From contig BROE01000009.1 in assembly GCA_036571765.1 (NCBI GenBank), positions 9,054,773 through 9,118,772 of the forward strand: a stretch of DNA of 64,000 nucleotides. The letters run 5' to 3'. The translations under genes were made by a program, and so were the position numbers. This DNA is from Plecoglossus altivelis. Lineage: Eukaryota; Chordata; Actinopteri; Osmeriformes; Plecoglossidae. The notes under the pieces were generated by a model, which was given only the letters and a program-made list of their open reading frames with translations, had not been told where the DNA came from and did not search any database. This document shows positions 51,765 to 62,518 of the stretch, piece after piece; within the stretch, counting starts at the first letter, position 1; the number at the start of each line of letters is the position of its first letter.

Positions 51765-52472
51765 ATGACCCCTCCTCTGATCCGTGTGTTCCAGGATGAG
51801 GACTACGATGAGGTCAGGGAGGTGTACTCCACTGGGTTCGGGGAGCACCTCAACGCTGTTTGCCTCCAGACCCTCAGACAGACTTGGGTGCAGCTGGCCC
51901 TGCTTGTCTTCCTGGGTGGCGTCAGTTCCCTATCCGGGTCCCTCTCCTTCGCTGGGGTCTCCACAGTCCTGCTGGTGCTGGCTGGGCGGGAGGGGGTGAG
52001 GTACCTCTTCAACCAGGGCATCAGGCTCGGGCTCCGAGAGGACCTCCTGGATGTGAGAGCCAGCTACATGCAGGAAGGAGCCGTCTCCTGTTTCTGGGTG
52101 GCAGAGAGCCAGGGGAGGGTGGTGGGCACGGTGGCCATCCTGCCGGCCTCCTCTCAGCCGGGCGCTTGGGAGCTGAAGAGGATATCTGTTCGGAGGGAGG
52201 TCAGGGGTCGCGGGATCGCTAAGGCGCTGTGTCGGACAGTTCTGGAGTTCGCTGCGGCCCGCGGAGTTAAAGATATAGTGCTGTACACCTCCATGCTGCA
52301 AACAGACGCCCACAAGCTGTACCACCACATGGGCTTCCGCAAGATTGACGAGTTTTTGTGGCCCTCCCTACCGGCCAGACTCATCAACTTCATGGTGTAT
52401 AAATACGGATACAGCCTGCACGCTGGCCCGGAGGCCCATTCTGAGAATGAACATGACACCAAGAGTCAATAA
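51765..52472 (+). CDS. NAT8-family N-acetyltransferase, copy 2
   Basis: Second member of the tandem pair, predicted at 235 residues. The start is the ATG at 51765 (MTPPLIRVFQDEDYDEV), because a good splice acceptor (CTTCTTCCAG ending at 51750) lies just upstream; the in-frame ATG at 51714 would include intron sequence. The architecture is the same as copy 1: hydrophobic double segment (LALLVFLGGVSSL...), then CFWVAESQGRVVGTVAIL and the acetyl-CoA loop RGRGIAKALC, then LYTSMLQTDAHKLYHHMGF. It differs from copy 1 across the membrane segment and has a longer acidic C-terminus. The two diverged well before the present, as the intergenic DNA is not alike. AATAAA lies at 52600-52605. The acceptor implies a non-coding first exon upstream, possibly within or before copy 1. 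Confidence 0.9.
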   Translation: MTPPLIRVFQDEDYDEVREVYSTGFGEHLNAVCLQTLRQTWVQLALLVFLGGVSSLSGSLSFAGVSTVLLVLAGREGVRYLFNQGIRLGLREDLLDVRASYMQEGAVSCFWVAESQGRVVGTVAILPASSQPGAWELKRISVRREVRGRGIAKALCRTVLEFAAARGVKDIVLYTSMLQTDAHKLYHHMGFRKIDEFLWPSLPARLINFMVYKYGYSLHAGPEAHSENEHDTKSQ

Positions 52473-52599
52473 ATGATGCCGGTCGCTTATGACAAGCAGT
52501 TTTATATTTTTGTCGTGATAATCAATTGAAGAATAGCTTTAAAACGTTTTGGACTGTTATTTGACAGTATTATTTCCCATATTTTGTTTTATTATTCTG

Positions 52600-52605
52600 A
52601 ATAAA
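52600..52605 (+). terminator. Candidate polyadenylation signal of NAT8-like copy 2
   Basis: Canonical AATAAA 128 bp after the stop codon. Confidence 0.5.
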
Positions 52606-53824
52606 AAGTATTAAATGTTCTTGGATTGACGGTGTTGTGTATGTAGCCTACGATCAGGCATGTGCACGGGCACCTCAGGATGTGAGTGGACATTGGGAAC
52701 TAGGGCGTGAGAACTGTCAAATGCGAGCTTGTAAACATAGAACCCACAAACGGTAGTTCAGTAAGCGAGGTAAGTCATTCGTTTTTTGATACAAATAATC
52801 TACACGCGTTATCGTGTCCGTGAAGGCTGAGTTTCTGTTGCAAAACAGTGAACCCTTAACGGTTGATACTAACACAAGAAAGCTTGCTGGCCACGCCGCT
52901 CGATCAGCTGTGGTCTACAACAGGGAGTGCCCCGTGCACAAACCCGGCACGTCTATGGGGTTGTGAAATGATCGAAAATCTCTTGTGAAGATGTTCGTTG
53001 ATGTTTCCCCCGGACGCTATTATTAAGTTGGTGACATAGGCGACATTAATGTTTCTTAAGCATGGTTTGTAAAGAACCACACCCTTGTGAACACAATTCC
53101 AAGACATAACTGACATGATTTTTTATGAATGGGAATGGCTTATAAAATGTTTGACTATTTGGATTAAAAGAAAGGAAATTAAATTCAGTCAAGTTGTACT
53201 ATTGTTTTGAGATGTATTCTCGTGTTAGAGCCTACTAAACGCGTGAACATTTTCGAAGGAGGTAGTATTTTACGTCACTAGATGGCACCACATTGTAAAT
53301 AGGCTGTGTCCGTAGCAAAAAAAAAGAGACCGGTTGAGTTTTACAACCACTAGGCTAAAGAGACAGTTCAGCTAAAATAGCTAAAATGTATTAATAATGT
53401 TCCGGAACGAGTAGTATAGTGTATACTATTAAAATACAAAAGTATTTAGCAATATAATTTTAAAATATTATTTCAAACTACAGCCGGAACTAAAACGATG
53501 TAGGTTATTTTAGGGTACACAAATGTAGGCCTATGCTAAGCAACACACCGTAAACTACGCATAATGGTTCGAGTATTAGTTTTATGACTAAAAAGTAAAC
53601 GCTAGCTCTTAGCTGCGGCTTGATTGACGAGAATCCTACCTTTGTAAGTTCCCTTCATAGACTTTTAACCAGTTCATATCAGGATTCATGTTGTTGTATG
53701 TCCGGGGTAAAAAGAAACTTCTGGAAACGCTGACGGGGGTGCAGCCGGGGGAGGCAAAAACTCGCTGCGTGTACCGGCTATCATAGCAGACCATCATCAA
53801 TAGGTCTCTGTCCTTACCGTATAT

Positions 53825-54120
53825 CAGTACACTTTATATCTATTCTCTATATCTACCCTCTATCACATTACACATCCTTTCTCCTCACATCTCTGCTCTC
53901 TTTATCTGTCCTGCGTCTCCATCTCTTATCTCAACCCTCTATCTCTGTCCTGTATCTCCATCTCCTGTTACTCCACCTCCTATTTCAACCCTCTATCTCT
54001 GTCCTGTATCTCCATCTCCTATTTCAACCCTCTATCTCTGTCCTCTATCTCTACCTCCTGTTTCAACCCTCTATCTCTGTCCTCTATCTCTACCTCCTCT
54101 TTATCTACCTCCTATTTCTA
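53825..54120. repeat. Pyrimidine-rich minisatellite
   Basis: Imperfect copies of CTCTATCTCTGTCCT(G/C)TATC with interspersed CTCCATCTCCTATTTCAACC units. Confidence 0.8.
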
Positions 54121-55173
54121 CTCTCTTGCCTGGTATGGACTAGTCTCTCCTCTGCTCACCACACACACTCCATCAGCACTCCCCCTCTCCCCACCAACAC
54201 TCCCCACCCTCAGTGGCACTGCAGGTATTTCCTAATAACTAAATCTCTGGCTGTAACTGAAAACTATTCCAAGCACCCAGCCAGAAGCAGACCTGTCCTG
54301 CCTCACATACACCTGCTTTCATCACATTTTCATTTGGAATTTGATTCAGGCTGTAGGCAGCCATTGCACCGCTCATTCATATATAATCCTTAGTAGTTCA
54401 TTACGATGAATAGTTTTCATGCGTCGCCTCAGAGCTGATTTGGACCAGCTTGATTGTGTTTGTATTCACCTACTACAGTTGCTCATCCCCTGCCTCAATA
54501 CAGACCCTTCTATGATGTCCCCTACTGCGTCGTTCCTCTTAAGGTGTCGGAACAGATCAAGAGAAATAGGTAGAGAATGAAAACAGTCCAAGTAGGTACA
54601 GTTATCTGGTAGTGAACATGAGTCCCCTCTCCCTGTTGTAATCTGCCATCGCATCACGCAATCTGCTTTGCTTACAGTGTGCTGTCTCTGCTGTATGTGA
54701 CTGCAGCCCACAAGGCTTTTGTGTTCAGACACAATGAAATCAAATGAATTGAGCTGGCAGGGGCTGATTGTAGAAATACATTGACCATAGTCTGGGAGTT
54801 GGCTCCTCCCCCTTTTTCAGAGCCACCAAACAGGTGTGAGCTTTGTGAAGTGATATGTCAGCATTTTCAAACATTAGCTGAAACACAGTTGCTTGATTTG
54901 AAATTAGAAGCATGGCCAACGGTTTGAAAATAGTCTCTCGACTTGAGTAGTGGGTTGAATGAGTGTGATCCTTTTGTGAAGGTCTGCTTAAACGCATCTG
55001 CAAACACAGGAATGGTCTGTCTCTGCCAGTGCTTCAAGCCTGCTCATACTATGGAGTTCACAGAACCATGTTTTGTCTGCTCATGTGAAAGACACAAACT
55101 GCTAAATAAAACATTCAGGGTTATTACCAGTACTCTGCCAGTCCTCTCTGATCATCCCTTACTCTACTCGGAA

Positions 55174-55206
55174 CACGGAGGAGAGAGAGAGAGAGAGAGA
55201 GAGAGA
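55174..55206. repeat. (GA)n microsatellite
   Basis: An uninterrupted run of about 16 GA dinucleotides. It causes the Glu-Arg repeats of the open frame crossing it. Confidence 0.9.
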
Positions 55207-55723
55207 CTCTGCCTCAGATTGATAAAGTGGAAGATTGCATGAGAAAGCATCCTGAATGTGGCAGGCTCTAGGACCCAGTGCAGCAGTCTGGGCCTAGCAG
55301 CCCTCCCTCCCGCAGAAGGCCAGTGCAGACTGTAGCGCAGTGCCGCCTCGCAGCCCACCAACACTTGCCACCGCGTCCTCTCTACTCCTCCTGTCTCCTT
55401 CGGTTTGGTCCGTTCATCCCTTCTCCTCGCCTCTCCAGCCCCTGGGGGAGGGAGGAAGGCCAATCCCCCCCTGGGCCCCTCCGGAAGCCCTAGGCCACCC
55501 AGGCTCAGGACCCACGTCTGACCAGCTTCCACTGGGAGGGGAGATAGCCCAGCCTGGGGTCTGAGGAGCAGGGCAGGGATGCTGTGATTTGGGGAGGAGA
55601 GCAGAGTCCCTTACGGTAGCATCGCTGAACCCTGTCTTCCTGTGTGTCAGCACCCCCTCCTGCCACTCAAAACCTGCCTCATCTCAGAAGAGACAGCAGG
55701 CTGACTGTGGAGAACGACCAGAC

Positions 55724-58700
55724 ATGTCTCAGACTAGGAGGAACACGTACACCCGGGTGAGTGCGTGTGTGTTTACGTGTCTGAACAGACGAAGGGGTGG
55801 TTTTGAGGATCGTCCGGGAGGGGGTAGACGCTGTGGGAGACGGGCTCCTCCCGCCTGCGCGCTTCCTGTTCTGGTTGCTTGTCATCATCCCAGCCGATGT
55901 GCTGTTTGTTTTCCTGACACCCGTCTGTCAGGTGTTGATGTGTTTGCGCTTCAGATAAGAGATTAGGATGCTCTGAATGACTTCATAACGGCGGCTGTAA
56001 TCTCTCCTCTCTGAGTGTGTCTGCTTCAGTGTCCTGAGCTGTCAGACCATGGTGTCTAGTGTCTGGAAGACATCAGCCCTTGTCTATTTGAAGGTGTGTT
56101 TGTAGGAGCAGGGGATATTTAGGGCTGTGTAATGGTTGGTTTATTGTCGTCCCTGGACAATCAGTCTGCCAGCATGACATCACTTCCTGGCCGTTACCCC
56201 TCTTTGTGGTCACACAGGAATGACATCACTGCTCACCAGTTCCTTGTAGTTATTGAACTATGCACTTCTGATCTTTGGTGTTGTTTGTAGTATGTAGTAT
56301 TTGTGTGTCAATTCATTGCCGTTTGTATCATGGTATTATAATGTGGATATTAATCATGGACGTAACGCTGGGTCAACGGGGCTGGTTTGCTGGGATCGCG
56401 GCTCCCGTCTGCTGATGTTACTGGGGCCCCTGTCTGCTGGTGTTACTGGGGCCCCTGTCTGCTGGTGTTACTGGGGTCCCTGTCTGCTGGTGTTACTGGG
56501 GCCCCTGTCTGCTGGTGTTACTGGGGCCCCTGCTCGTGTCTGCATGCCTCTAGTGCTGGATGCCACCAGCAGGCAGGATGTAGCATGAGCCTGGCGTGTG
56601 TCTGTTGTTGTAAGAGTAGAGTGCTAGTGAATAATTCAGACTGCGTCCCCTGAATCCCTTACCTCCCTCCTACAACATGGTGCGCTGGCCTAGGTATTAT
56701 ATAAGACACTATGAATGTTTGATCCTGAGGTTGTGGGTCTATTGAAGCACTCAGGTCCACAACTCAAAGACAAGCCTGAGGCTTCATTTTGAGTGTGGAG
56801 GATGTGCAGCAACTCAAATCTGCTTCATGTCACGGGCCAGTGGTCTGAATGTTCAGCAGAGCTGAGATAGTACAGGGCACCCATGAGATATAGGGAACAG
56901 CTAGTGATGGTGGGAAGGTCCTGTTGCCCTGTTCTGGAATGGGATCAGACGGTCCTACACTCAGAAATCATGAAAGGGGTGTTTTAAACATGCTGAAACT
57001 GATCCCTTTCTGGGTTCCTTCTAAGCTCTTAGCGCTCAGAGGTTTGGTGTTGGAGGAGAGAAGTCACCAACACTCTTACGTCAGTGTGTCAGGGTCTTTC
57101 CATGGTTGGGCTTGTGCTCTGTGTGGCTGGGTTTGTCACCTTGTACCAGCACCACCGTATGTGCTTTGGCACATTCAGCAGCAAATTAATTGAGCTGCTT
57201 TTGTTACCGTGACGAACGAGGAATTGGAACTATAAAAACATATACATTTCAACAACAATGGAGGTACAGTGCTGTATTTCCAGCCCCTCTGTCTTTATTG
57301 TATCTGGATGCATATCTAGATAAGGATATAGAGACATAGGAACCAATTACTGTACACCAGGGTATGATTGTTTTGGTGCACCTGAAATTCAGTGTTCCAG
57401 GGTGCTCTTATTGACCAGTCCAAAAATAAATCAAAGCATTGGGGTTATATGATATTGTCCAGCAGTTGCCTGCTTCAGTATGACTTTGGCCTGTTTTCAG
57501 ATTATAGCGGCTCAATCCCACTGTAAAGAACGTAGGGGAAGAATGTTGACTAGTTTAACTACCTAAGAGGTAGTGGTGTCTCTCAGATTAAGCGTTTTCA
57601 AAGCCCTGGTCTTAAAATTCCCCAGTTGATATTAGGGGGACTGTAATGACAGTCACACTGCAGCATGTGAGAGTGCCCAGACAAAGAGCCTGTATGTCCC
57701 CATTTGACTGAACAGCCATGTAAAGTGACAGCTTCCCAGCCAGGTCAGGAGCCTGGACAATATTTACATTCTGTTTCAGCAATCTACAGTATTGTTTTTC
57801 ACTGCGTCAGATTATCGGAATATTTAGGCTTGAGTTTCAAGAAGGACGTCTTCCTGACCTTCTGCCTCTCCACCGCTCCACACCTTCTTGGAACTCTGTT
57901 GTAGACAGCCGTGTAGTCAGTCATCTAGACCACCAGACAGTCCTCTAGTCGGTCAGCTAGACCACCAGACAGCCCTCTAGTCGGTCAGCTAGACTACCAG
58001 ACAGTCCTCCTGCCTCAGGGAGCTGGGATGACCAGAGTGCTGGGATAACCTCCCTCAGGTTGAATCCGCACCCTCTCAGGTTGAATCCAGCTTGAATCCA
58101 CACCCTCTCAGGTTGAATCCAGGTTGAATCCACACCCTCTCAAGTTGAATCCAGGTTGAATCCGCACCCTCTCATGTTGAATCCAGGTTGAATCCACACC
58201 CTCTCATGTTGAATCCAGGTTGAATCCGCACCCTCTCATGTTGAATCCAGGTTGAATCCACACCCTCTCAAGTTGAATCCAGGTTGAATCCGCACCCTTT
58301 CAGGTTGAATCCAACAATTGTTCCTTCTGCTGAGTCATGTTCTGCAGTGTTTCAGAGTAAAGCCCTGCTAATTGTGTTACCGGAATTATTAGATCATCAA
58401 ATGATCACAGTCCTTCTCACGGCATCTGCTGTTCCTGTTTCTCCCCTTATCACCACCCACATTCCCCCCAGACACATGTCCTATGCTGTGATTGTTCCCC
58501 CTCTCCTAGACCACCCCAGACAGACATGTTTAAGGCTCTCCCCCCAACTCCCCAGACTTACACCTAATACTGTGATCCCCCCCCCCCCCTTCGCCTCGGG
58601 AAAGTGGGTGGGCGTGATCCTGGACGAGGCCAAGGGGAAGAACGACGGCACGGTGCAGGGCAAGCGCTACTTCACCTGCGAGGAGAACCATGGCATCTTC

Positions 58701-60357
58701 GTACGGCAGAGTCAGGTGGGATGCTCTCACCCTCTCTCTCACCCTCTCTCTCTTTCTGTCAGTCCCTCTCCTTCCTACACTCATTGTAAGTTTACAAATC
58801 TTTCTCTTTTGCGTTAAGTTAAATCTGTAGATCAGCATGAATATAATAGAAATATTGATCAGATACTGTACCTTTGCTTGGCCGGCTCCAGACTGTTACA
58901 GGGTAAACACTCCGGACGCTTTGGGATGAAATGGTTGCTGTGGATACACAAACGACAGTCAGTTACTGTAATTATATTTCTTACAATGATGAATGTTCTC
59001 TGTCCTTTCTATCGTCCTTCTGCCATCTCTCTTTCTCTTTCTCCTTCTCTTTTATTTTCTCCTCCCTCCTCCTCTTCTCTCTTTCTCTTTCTCTCCCTCT
59101 CTGTCTCCCTTTATATCTCCCACTCTCTCTCTCTCCCCTTCTGTTTCCATTCTATTCCCCCCCCCCCCTCTCACCCTCTCTCTCACCCTCTCTCTCTTTC
59201 TGTCAGTTTCACCCTCTTCGACACTCTTTGTAAGTTTACAAATCTTTCTCTTTTGCGTTAAGTTAAATCTGTAGATCAGCATGAATATAATAGAAATATT
59301 GATCAGATACTGTACCTTTGCTTGGCCGGCTCCAGACTGTTACAGGGTAAACACTCCGGACGCTTTGGGATGAAATGGTTGCTGTGGATACACAAACGAC
59401 AGTCAGTTACTGTAATTATATTTCTTACAATGATGAATGTTCTCTGTCCTTTCTATCGTCCTTTCTGCCCATCTCTCTTTTCTCTTTCTTCCTCTCTTTT
59501 ATTTCTCCTCCTCCTCCTCCTCTCTCTTTCTCTTTCTTCTCCTCCTTCTCTGATCTCCTTTATATCTCTCCCACTCTCTTCTCTCTCCCCTTCTGTTTCC
59601 ATTCTATATCCCCCCCCCCCTTCTTCTCTCTTCTCTCTCTCCCTGTCACTCCCTCCCTCCCCTTCTCTCCCTCCCACCATCTCCCCTTCTCTCCCCCTGC
59701 CTCCTTCTCTCTCCCCTCCCTCAGATTCAGCTGGTGGATGATGGTGCAGACACTACGTCTCCTGAGACACCAGAACCGGCTACTGCCAAGGTCCCCAAGC
59801 GAGGTGCAAAGGAGGAACTGGAGGAGGTAAAGAGGGAAGCGAGGGTGTATGGGGGGCGTGCAGGAAAGAGTGAAAGGATTGAAGGTAGAGGGGAGGATGG
59901 AAGGTCGGTAGGTAAGTGGGGAGTGAGGGAGGTAGCAGGAGAGAGAGGGGTGGAGGGACTGAGAAGAGCAGAGTGGCAACTGTTGTCCTGTAGCTCTTCG
60001 TCAGCTTCTTCATGAGCCTCTGCACATGCTTTCTTATCCAGTCTAGTTACCCAGGGCTGGTACCATGAGACGACCAGCTTGTGGTCTCAGTGGCCCTCTG
60101 CACACCTAAACTCAGAACATATAGGATGTTACACTGACCTCAGTCTGACTCATTCATACATATGCCAAAAAGCAAAGTCTCTCTTTCTCTTGCTCTCTCT
60201 CTCTCTCTCTCTCTTTCTATGTCTTGTTCTCTGTCTCTTGCTCTCTCTCTCTCTCTCTCTGTCTGTCTGTCTCTTGCTCTCTCTCTCTCTCTATATATAT
60301 ACACATGCCTCTCTTTCTGTGTTTTGTAGTCTTTTGTTTCTTTTTCTCTATATCAGT

Positions 60358-60396
<39 letters not shown>

Positions 60397-62518
60397 TCTC
60401 TCTTTGTCAGAACAAAGATTGTGTCCTAGGCAGTGGCGGAGTGGTGCCAAAGGGATGTTGCTATGGTTACAGCTCACTGCAGCAGTGATTTTGGGGGGGC
60501 AGGGCTCTGTATTTGGAGCTTACAGTGGAACAGAGGGAGAGGAGGACAAGTGAGCGAGACGGGGAGGGAGGGGGAGGAGGAAGGAGTGGAAGAGAGGAGG
60601 AAGAGGAAGGGGAGTAGGACATGAGGATAGGAGGAGGAAGAGAACAGAAGGGGGAGGAGGGAACGGAGGAGATGAGAAGGAGGGGGAGGGGGAGGGGGGA
60701 TGATGTGGGAAGACAGGACAGGACAGGAGGGAGTGGAGGAGAGGGATGAATGGGTAGGAGGGGTGGGTGTTATTCACTAGAGGGATCTGACAGCATGACC
60801 AAGCTCCTAGGCCATCCAGGTATAGAGGATCACATGGCTCCTCTACCTTGGAGACGGCTGTGTATCCTGTTGACATTGTCGGGTTCAAACCAGGAAGTGT
60901 TCAGACCTTCACTCCCTGTAGGGATACTGTAGACAATAAACACAAGTTTTGTTTGTTTTCCCTTTCTTCTCAGATATCGTGGACACACCCAAGTCCAACA
61001 AACTGGTGAGTGATAGGACCCGAGCCAAGAGTTCTCCACCAATAAGAGGGCAGCACACCTAGATAATGATGCCTATCTGGCGCGACACAGGCATACCTGA
61101 GCACACGCACGCACATACCTGTGAACAGTCACACCTGAACACACAGACACATACCAGCACACACCACATCTCACACCTCCAGCTGACTGACCTGGGAACA
61201 GTGGCAAAACTGTCTTTATGTGTGAACGTTCCCCTTAAAGTTGATTTGTTTCCGTGGAAACAGCAGTATCGCTTGTGACAGGCTGTTATGTGTTTGTAAT
61301 CCCGAAAGCGTCTTACAAAAGTGTATTGCCCCTCAGAATGCTCCAGAATGTTATTTACAGCGATGGTAATGTGGGCTGGTTCAGCTCCCCTGATGAACTA
61401 CATTTCCCTGAGTCATGGAGGCCCCAGTCAGCCTCTCACCATCCCAGCCCCCTTCTCTTCCAGCCTCCTCTGCTGCTGCTTGTTACCCGTCATTCCTCCA
61501 AGTGGCCACAGTCTGATTGCGTATCAGCCTGGACCAAAACCAGTCTTGTTAGTTTATTTCCTGTCCAGCAGAGGGCGACCTTCGATCAACAGTTTCTTTC
61601 CTTAATGCCTGAATGTTTTTTTTTTGTGTGTGGGTGGGTTTCTTGATGATTTGCTTTTAAGGATTTGTTGAAAGTCTTAATGACTATATCTGATGTGATT
61701 TATGTTTGGTTATTTTAGTTTTGCTTCTACTTCAACTGTGATCCTTGGCAGGAAGCAAAATGTAGACTTCACAGTTCAGGGTTAGCAGGGAGGATGGAAG
61801 AGAGAGAGAGAGACAGGAAGGGAGAGGATGGAGAGATGAAATGTGTGCATACGAGAGGTCAGGACAGGAGATGAAATCTGAGGAGTGGTGATATGATGGA
61901 GAGGAGATATGGAGTCTAAGTGTCTCGTGGCCACGCCTGACTGCTCCCGTTCCTCTCCTCCTCACCTTCCTCTCTGATCTCTATCCTCCATCCTCCTCCT
62001 CTCCGTTCTCCGTGTGCCCTCTCCTCTCACTCTTCTATCCTCCCTCTGGTGTCTTCTCTTCCTTTCCGCATCCCCCCCTTCATTCTTTCACCGTGCTCCC
62101 CTCATATCCTCTCCTCTGTCCTCCTCTCCTTGCTTCTTCTCTAATCTTGTCTCTCCTGAGGGGCCTGGATGATCAGCTTGTCAGCTCTAGTCAGAATCAC
62201 AAGCCAGCTCTCCAAAAACAGTAGTTCACAATCTAAAAAGGTCAATACACAAATAGACCGAACAAAGTAAGTGTTCGTAGGTGTACAGAATGTCTCTTTG
62301 CACATTTTTGTATACGTGTGTGTTGGTTTGCAGTGTGTCTTTATTTGATGAACTTGAATAGATCAAGAATACAAAGCGCACAGACTCGATCTTCTCACCG
62401 TCAGCATGTTCACTGTAACCTTGACCTTTAACCCTGACACCTTTGCACCCCCTCCTTTCCCGTGATCACGCAGCGAGGAGTGAAGCCTAAAAAGGTGGCA
62501 CACGCCTCCAGAACCTCG
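55724..62518 (+). CDS. dctn1: Dynactin subunit 1 (p150Glued), 5' part only
   Basis: Largest dynactin subunit; its N-terminal CAP-Gly domain and basic region bind microtubules and EB1 for dynein transport. Recognised exons are 55724-55756 (MSQTRRNTYTR, matching human MAQSKRHVYSR), about 58590-58715, 59725-59803, 60974-61005 and 62474-62518. The second holds the second half of CAP-Gly, with GKWVGVILDEAKGKNDG and HGIFVRQSQ. The third gives IQLVDDGADTTSPE up to AKVPKR. The fourth gives DIVDTPKSNKL when joined. The fifth gives RGVKPKKVAHASRTS, the start of the basic region. The last three borders were chosen because they keep frame and follow the human protein. The first half of CAP-Gly (the segment with GKGHRGTVAYVG in human) cannot be found: upstream of FASGKW there is only a poly-C run and unrelated sequence. 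The coiled-coil exons lie beyond the right edge. Confidence 0.85.
56395..56536. repeat. 25-bp minisatellite in dctn1 intron 1
   Basis: About five copies of a 25-bp unit containing CTGCTGGTGTTACTGGGGCC. It is non-coding. Confidence 0.9.
57910..58010. repeat. CAGCTAGACCACCAGACAG repeat in dctn1 intron 1
   Basis: Three imperfect copies of a ~38-bp unit carrying TAGACCACCAGACAGTCCTC and AGTCGGTCAG. Confidence 0.75.
58045..58310. repeat. GGTTGAATCC minisatellite in dctn1 intron 1
   Basis: About eight copies of a ~32-bp unit reading CACCCTCTCAGGTTGAATCC plus AGGTTGAATCC(A/G). It ends about 280 bp before the truncated CAP-Gly exon. Confidence 0.88.
58725..59620. repeat. 444-bp tandem segmental duplication in dctn1 intron
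   Basis: Copy A (about 58725-59168) and copy B (about 59169-59620) are offset by 444 bp. The core (58787-59010 against 59231-59455), starting TAAGTTTACAAATCTTTCTC, is essentially identical; the flanking CT tract has diverged. Each copy ends in a poly-C run (about 59158-59168 and 59609-59619). Confidence 0.9.
60185..60410. repeat. (CT)n microsatellite in dctn1 intron
   Basis: Several CT runs separated by GTCTGTCTGT and TATATATACACA stretches. The Ser-Leu open frames here are artefacts. Confidence 0.85.

Larger units (their letters stand above)
52606..55723. other. Intergenic region before dctn1
   Basis: No coding exon recognised in about 3 kb. It contains a CTCTATCTCTGTCCTGTATC pyrimidine minisatellite (about 53825-54120) and a GA microsatellite (55174-55206). 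The last ~200 bp should be the dctn1 5' UTR and promoter. Short open frames here have no recognisable similarity. Confidence 0.5.

Noticed and set aside
59560..60025. Overlapping open frames on both strands near the CT tract
   Set aside because: Composition is driven by simple repeats; only 59725-59803 is coding, as part of dctn1.
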